From an uncultured Ruminococcus sp. (GTDB taxonomy: Bacteria; Bacillota; Clostridia; Oscillospirales; Ruminococcaceae), in contig CAJKFZ010000030.1 in assembly GCA_905199285.1 (NCBI GenBank), forward strand, positions 1-17,111: a stretch of DNA of 17,111 bases, in the 5' to 3' direction. Position 1 is the stretch's first letter; each line of letters opens with the position of its first letter. Position numbers and translations under genes: made by a program. The notes below the pieces were generated by a model that was not told the DNA's origin, did not search any database, and saw only the letters and a list, made by a program, of their open reading frames with translations. Positions 14,618 to 17,111 of this stretch are shown in pieces.

Positions 14618-15304
14618 ATGGCATTTTGTAAATTCTGTGGTAATGAGATTCCCGAGGGCGGCACTTGCAGCTGTCAGGGCGCTCAGGATAACGCTGCTCC
14701 TCAGCAGGACAACAACGTAGCTTCTTTTGGCGGAGATCAGGGAAACAACGGTGGATTTGACAACACTGTAGAAAAGGCAAAAAATAATCTTCCGCTTATT
14801 ATCGGCGGCGTAGTAGGTCTTATCGTACTTATTCTCGTTCTTGTTTTCATTGCAGGTCACACAGGCGCAAAGGGTGCGGCTAATAAGTATGCAAAATCTA
14901 TGACAAAGAAAAACGGTGGTAAAACACTTTATTCATTAACACTTCCTGATGATCAAATCAAAGAGCTTAAAGATGATGACAAGTGGGACGAGATGATCGA
15001 TGACTATAAAGATACCATGGAAGAGCGTCTTGATGAATATAAAGTTAAAATTAAAGATGTAAAGAAGGGCAAAAAGCTTAAGAAGTCTGCTCTTAAGGGT
15101 GCAGAAGCTTATTTTGAGAGTATGTATGATGCAGACGTAACTGTAAAAAAAGGTTACGAGTTCACAATCAAGGTTCAGACAAAGGATAAGGAAGACGGAG
15201 ATAAGGATACTGATAAAACAAAGGTTTGCGTAGTTAAGGTTAAAGGCGAGGGCTGGAAGGTAATTCCAACATCTAAGGACAGACTCGAAGACTACGATGA
15301 CTAA
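14618..15304 (+). CDS. Zinc-ribbon membrane protein with extracellular domain
   Basis: A 228-residue protein. Residues 1-20 are a short zinc ribbon (CKFCGNEIPEGGTCSC; Cys4, 7, 17, 19). A Gln/Asn/Gly-rich spacer follows to about 55, then one membrane segment at 59-79 (LPLIIGGVVGLIVLILVLVF). Residues 85-228 form a Lys/Asp-rich outer domain. That domain aligns by eye with the lipoprotein at 10101: NGG, W/YDEM, GAEAYFES, VTVKKGYEF, KGEGWKVIP and a final LE-x-Y. Topology would place the zinc ribbon in the cytoplasm and the domain outside. The architecture (zinc ribbon, linker, one membrane helix, outer domain) is common for uncharacterised Firmicute proteins; function unknown. Single-gene unit with its own promoter and terminator. 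Confidence 0.82.
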   Translation: MAFCKFCGNEIPEGGTCSCQGAQDNAAPQQDNNVASFGGDQGNNGGFDNTVEKAKNNLPLIIGGVVGLIVLILVLVFIAGHTGAKGAANKYAKSMTKKNGGKTLYSLTLPDDQIKELKDDDKWDEMIDDYKDTMEERLDEYKVKIKDVKKGKKLKKSALKGAEAYFESMYDADVTVKKGYEFTIKVQTKDKEDGDKDTDKTKVCVVKVKGEGWKVIPTSKDRLEDYDD

Positions 15305-15322
15305 TTTATAATGACTTTTTAC

Positions 15323-15352
15323 AATCCGGGGTGTAAAAACTCCGGATTTTTA
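15323..15352 (+). terminator. Intrinsic terminator after the zinc-ribbon gene
   Basis: AATCCGGGG at 15323-15331 pairs with CTCCGGATT at 15340-15348 (one G-U), followed by a T-rich tail TTTTATTTT. Confidence 0.85.
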
Positions 15353-15381
15353 TTTTGTACTTTTGACAGGAGCGATAGAAA

Positions 15382-16311
15382 ATGTCTCTGACAATATTAA
15401 AACAAACTATCATAATGCTGATTCTCATAACGGTCGGTATAGTATGTTCTAAAACAAAAATAATCAGTAAAGAATCGAATAAAGATCTCTCCAAGTTCGT
15501 TTTGCAGGTCGTGAATCCGGTTATGATATTCATGTCCTATCAGACCGACTACAAACCGGAGCTTGTGAAAAATCTTCTGCTTACGTTCGTTCTCTCTCTC
15601 GGAGCGTATACAGTTACGATTTTGCTTGCGTATCTTCTGATTCCATCAAAAAAAGGCAGGGAAACCGAGCTTGAACGCTTTTCGGCAATCTATTCAAACT
15701 GCGGATTTATGGGAATTCCTCTTGTGAACGCTCTATTCGGCATGGAGGGCGTTTTCTATCTCACAGCTTTTATAACTGTTTTCAACTTAATCGTCTGGAC
15801 TCACGGAATTATTCTTATTTCCGGTGAAAAAAGCATGAAAAATATCGTTAAGGTATTGTATTCTCCGACTATTATTGCAATAGTACTCGGAATTATAACA
15901 TTCTTTTTGCAGATTCGTCTGCACGAAGTTCCGGCAAAGGCTTTGGAGTTCATTTCGCAGCTTAATACTCCCATGGCAATGATAGTTTCCGGAGTAACAA
16001 TGGCTGAAACCAACGTTTTAAAGCTTCTGAAAAAAGGCGGAGTTTACAACATATGTTTCCTTAGACTTCTCCTGATACCGGCTATCCTTGCTGCACTTCT
16101 CTCGCCGCTCGGAATAAGTGAAAAGGTGCGTTTGACGGTAATTGTAGCGGCTTCTGCTCCTCCGGCGGCGATGTGTACTCTGCAATGCATAAGATATGGA
16201 CGAAATTCAGTGTATGCCTCAGAAATTTTCACTGCCGGAACTATACTTTCGGTTTTAACTTTGCCGCTGGTGGTAGAATTTACGGAATTATTGACAAAAA
16301 TTTTAGCTTAG
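15382..16311 (+). CDS. AEC-family transporter (auxin efflux carrier type)
   Basis: A 309-residue membrane protein with about ten hydrophobic segments in two inverted halves. N-terminal features: LITVGIVCSKTKIISKESNKDLSKFV followed by NPVMIFMSYQ (about 15-55), where the NP after a short helix is conserved in this family. The C-terminal half has ASAPPAAMCTLQCIRYG and ASEIFTAGTILSVLTLPLV, the usual pattern of the last segments. Bacterial members export or import organic acids and similar anions; the substrate here is unknown. The start has CAGGAG 10 bases upstream. No clear promoter lies in the 30 bases after the preceding terminator, so it may depend on read-through or on a promoter overlapping the terminator. 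Confidence 0.87.
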   Translation: MSLTILKQTIIMLILITVGIVCSKTKIISKESNKDLSKFVLQVVNPVMIFMSYQTDYKPELVKNLLLTFVLSLGAYTVTILLAYLLIPSKKGRETELERFSAIYSNCGFMGIPLVNALFGMEGVFYLTAFITVFNLIVWTHGIILISGEKSMKNIVKVLYSPTIIAIVLGIITFFLQIRLHEVPAKALEFISQLNTPMAMIVSGVTMAETNVLKLLKKGGVYNICFLRLLLIPAILAALLSPLGISEKVRLTVIVAASAPPAAMCTLQCIRYGRNSVYASEIFTAGTILSVLTLPLVVEFTELLTKILA

Positions 16312-16374
16312 GTTTGTCCAAAACGCTGATTTTTATATTTTTTGCATTAAACTGTTTTATTTTTATCTAATTTG

Positions 16375-16383
16375 TGTTATAAT
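16375..16383 (+). promoter_or_regulatory. Orphan extended -10 promoter element
   Basis: TGTTATAAT at 16375-16383 is a perfect TGn-TATAAT on the plus strand with a poor -35 region. No plus-strand gene follows within 290 bases; the next gene reads the other way. It may belong to a chromosomal gene that has been cut off by insertion just downstream. The rest of 16312-16432 is AT-rich and otherwise empty. Confidence 0.5.
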
Positions 16384-16432
16384 AATTTTCGTAGAATACT
16401 GCAAATTTTATTTAAAGATCTGCTAACCTTTT

Positions 16433-16582
16433 TTAGTTCTGTGCTGTGATATAGATTTCTTCTGCTTTTTGCTGGGCAGAGATAAGTGTTTCTTTGGCGT
16501 CGCCGTAATTTTGTGTTTCGATTTGGGAAAGTGCGTCGGTGATCGCGTTGAATAAGGTGGTATACATCTTCTGATAGTCCAT
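16433..16582 (-). CDS. Small acidic/helical 49-residue protein of accessory-element type
   Basis: Starts at ATG (16582) behind AAAGGAG (16595-16589) with 6-base spacing. The product begins MDYQKMYTTLFNAITDALSQ and ends EEIYITAQN. It looks all-helical, with two amphipathic helices rich in Gln, Ala and Glu, and no signal peptide or Cys. Short proteins of this M-x-Y-x-x-MY...LF pattern are often seen in Firmicute mobile regions, to my recollection, but I know no function for them. It diverges from the ribbon-helix-helix gene, sharing a 92-base control region with palindromic sites. A longer overlapping frame (to 16893) lacks a ribosome site and is rejected. Confidence 0.68.
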   Translation of the reverse strand: MDYQKMYTTLFNAITDALSQIETQNYGDAKETLISAQQKAEEIYITAQN

Positions 16583-16607
16583 TGTGTTCTCCTTTCGTAC
16601 GCTATAA

Positions 16608-16653
16608 AGTATGCTAATTTAGAATCTATATTTAGCATACACCACAGCATACT
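16608..16653. promoter_or_regulatory. Palindromic operator between two divergent small genes
   Basis: Three copies of one half-site: AGTATGCT at 16608-16615, AGCATAC at 16634-16640, AGCATACT at 16646-16653. The first and second form GTATGCTAA/TTAGCATAC, a perfect 9-base inverted repeat with a 14-base centre; the first and third are also exact complements. They lie between the two start codons, where a repressor would control both genes. The ribbon-helix-helix product is the obvious candidate binder. Confidence 0.65.
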
Positions 16654-16674
16654 ATATTGCAAGAGGTGATTACC

Positions 16675-16842
16675 ATGGCTGATTTCATCCCGAAGCAATA
16701 TACCAAGGAGCCCATCACGATCCGGATTGCCCCCGATAAGCTGGCGCAGATTGACGCGTTTGCCGCGAAGTTCAACATGAGCAGAAGCGAATTTATCAAC
16801 CAGTGCATCGACTACGCACTGAACAATCTTCCCCAGACATAA
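16675..16842 (+). CDS. Ribbon-helix-helix DNA-binding protein
   Basis: A 55-residue protein. After a short N-terminal arm, residues 14-19 (ITIRIA) form the strand that would pair in the dimer and contact DNA; PDKLAQIDAFAAKFN is helix 1, the turn MSRSEF follows, and INQCIDYALNNL is helix 2. This is the CopG/Arc/MetJ layout. It starts at ATG 16675 with AGAGGTGA at 16662-16669; the upstream TTG at 16657 has no site. It probably represses itself and the divergent gene through the AGTATGCT sites, or serves as a relaxosome accessory protein if the downstream repeats are a transfer origin. GC is well above that of the left part of the window, suggesting transfer. Confidence 0.82.
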   Translation: MADFIPKQYTKEPITIRIAPDKLAQIDAFAAKFNMSRSEFINQCIDYALNNLPQT

Positions 16843-16869
16843 AAACGACCGCCACCGCGGTCGTTTTTT
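16841..16869 (+). terminator. Intrinsic terminator after the ribbon-helix-helix gene
   Basis: AAAAACGACCGC at 16841-16852 pairs perfectly with GCGGTCGTTTTT at 16857-16868, 4-base loop CACC. It overlaps the stop codon. The A-run on the 5' side means it could also work on the other strand. Confidence 0.93.
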
Positions 16870-16920
16870 GTTACGCGGCGAGCACAGCAACACCGCGCCC
16901 GCATGCAGTCTGTCGGCGTG

Positions 16921-17082
16921 CTACCGTCACACGCGCCTCACGGTAGTAAGGCGCGGTTAATAGTGGTGCCGAATCGCAGGGATTCATGGCGAAGCCATGT
17001 ACACCGCACCCGATTCGGCAAGCATTGCAGCTCTTCAAGCTACAAACCGGCAATGAGCGGGGTCGAGGGGGAAGGCCCCTCG
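16921..17082. repeat. Dense inverted repeats in a GC-rich non-coding stretch
   Basis: Six pairings are exact. CTACCGT (16921-16927) with ACGGTAG (16940-16946), interleaved with CGCGCCT (16932-16938) and AGGCGCG (16949-16955). TGCCGAATCG (16967-16976) with CGATTCGGCA (17011-17020), enclosing CATGGC (16985-16990) and GCCATG (16994-16999). CATTGC (17023-17028) with GCAATG (17050-17055). CGAGGGG (17064-17070) with CCCCTCG (17076-17082). I see no gene from 16870 to the window end. It could be a transfer origin, an element end or a structured RNA. Confidence 0.6.
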
Positions 17083-17111
17083 TCCCTTTCTCTTGGGGGG
17101 TGTAAGGGGGG

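Noticed and set aside
16423..16893. 156-codon minus-strand frame across the small divergent genes
   Set aside because: It runs antisense through the ribbon-helix-helix gene, its operator and terminator, and has no ribosome site; the 49-codon frame is better supported.
16871..17053. 60-codon minus-strand frame in the repeat-rich end
   Set aside because: It is made mostly of inverted repeats and has no ribosome site.

Overview
The window looks like chromosome of a low-GC, anaerobic Ruminococcus-type Firmicute (Oscillospiraceae). The main reasons are two secreted proteins ending in dockerin modules, one with a long Thr linker of the kind seen in ruminococcal cellulosome or amylosome proteins, strong GGAGG ribosome sites, and sigma-A promoters with TGn extended -10 boxes. 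I found no rRNA, tRNA, CRISPR array or insertion sequence.

Layout. 218-1573: a two-gene unit of a DUF3343-like small protein and a class-V aminotransferase/cysteine desulfurase-like enzyme. 1700-3960: the c-di-AMP pair cdaA-cdaR, behind its own promoter and a leader hairpin. 4213-6261: a secreted protein with three related beta-rich repeats, a poly-Thr linker and a C-terminal dockerin. 6262-6629: a terminator, a composite of back-to-back hairpins, then a promoter. 6630-8218: an MTA/SAH nucleosidase that seems to start at a non-canonical AUA codon, followed by a cohesin-like/dockerin protein. 8272-9858 (minus): a sodium:solute symporter. 10101-10709: a lipoprotein. 10836-13781: a tightly overlapped zinc operon, zur-znuA-znuC-znuB, with a near-perfect palindromic operator on its promoter. 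13759-13860 (minus): an unlisted 33-codon ORF with a strong ribosome site, antisense to the end of znuB. 13938-14438: an unrecognised membrane protein. 14618-15304: a zinc-ribbon membrane protein whose extracellular domain is related to the lipoprotein at 10101. 15382-16311: an AEC-family transporter. 16433-17111: a segment of clearly higher GC with two small divergent genes (one ribbon-helix-helix), a shared palindromic control region and a dense set of inverted repeats. It is probably the edge of an integrated mobile element.

How the parts fit. The best understood unit is zinc homeostasis: a Fur-family repressor controls its own operon for a lipoprotein zinc binder, ATPase and permease. cdaA-cdaR make and tune c-di-AMP at the membrane. 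The dockerin proteins are probably secreted non-catalytic parts of a carbohydrate-degrading complex. Items most worth a second look are the AUA start of mtnN, the antisense 33-codon ORF, the paired extracellular domain shared by two differently anchored proteins, the multi-hairpin element at 6384-6505, and the right-hand GC-rich edge with a promoter that has lost its gene and interleaved inverted repeats.
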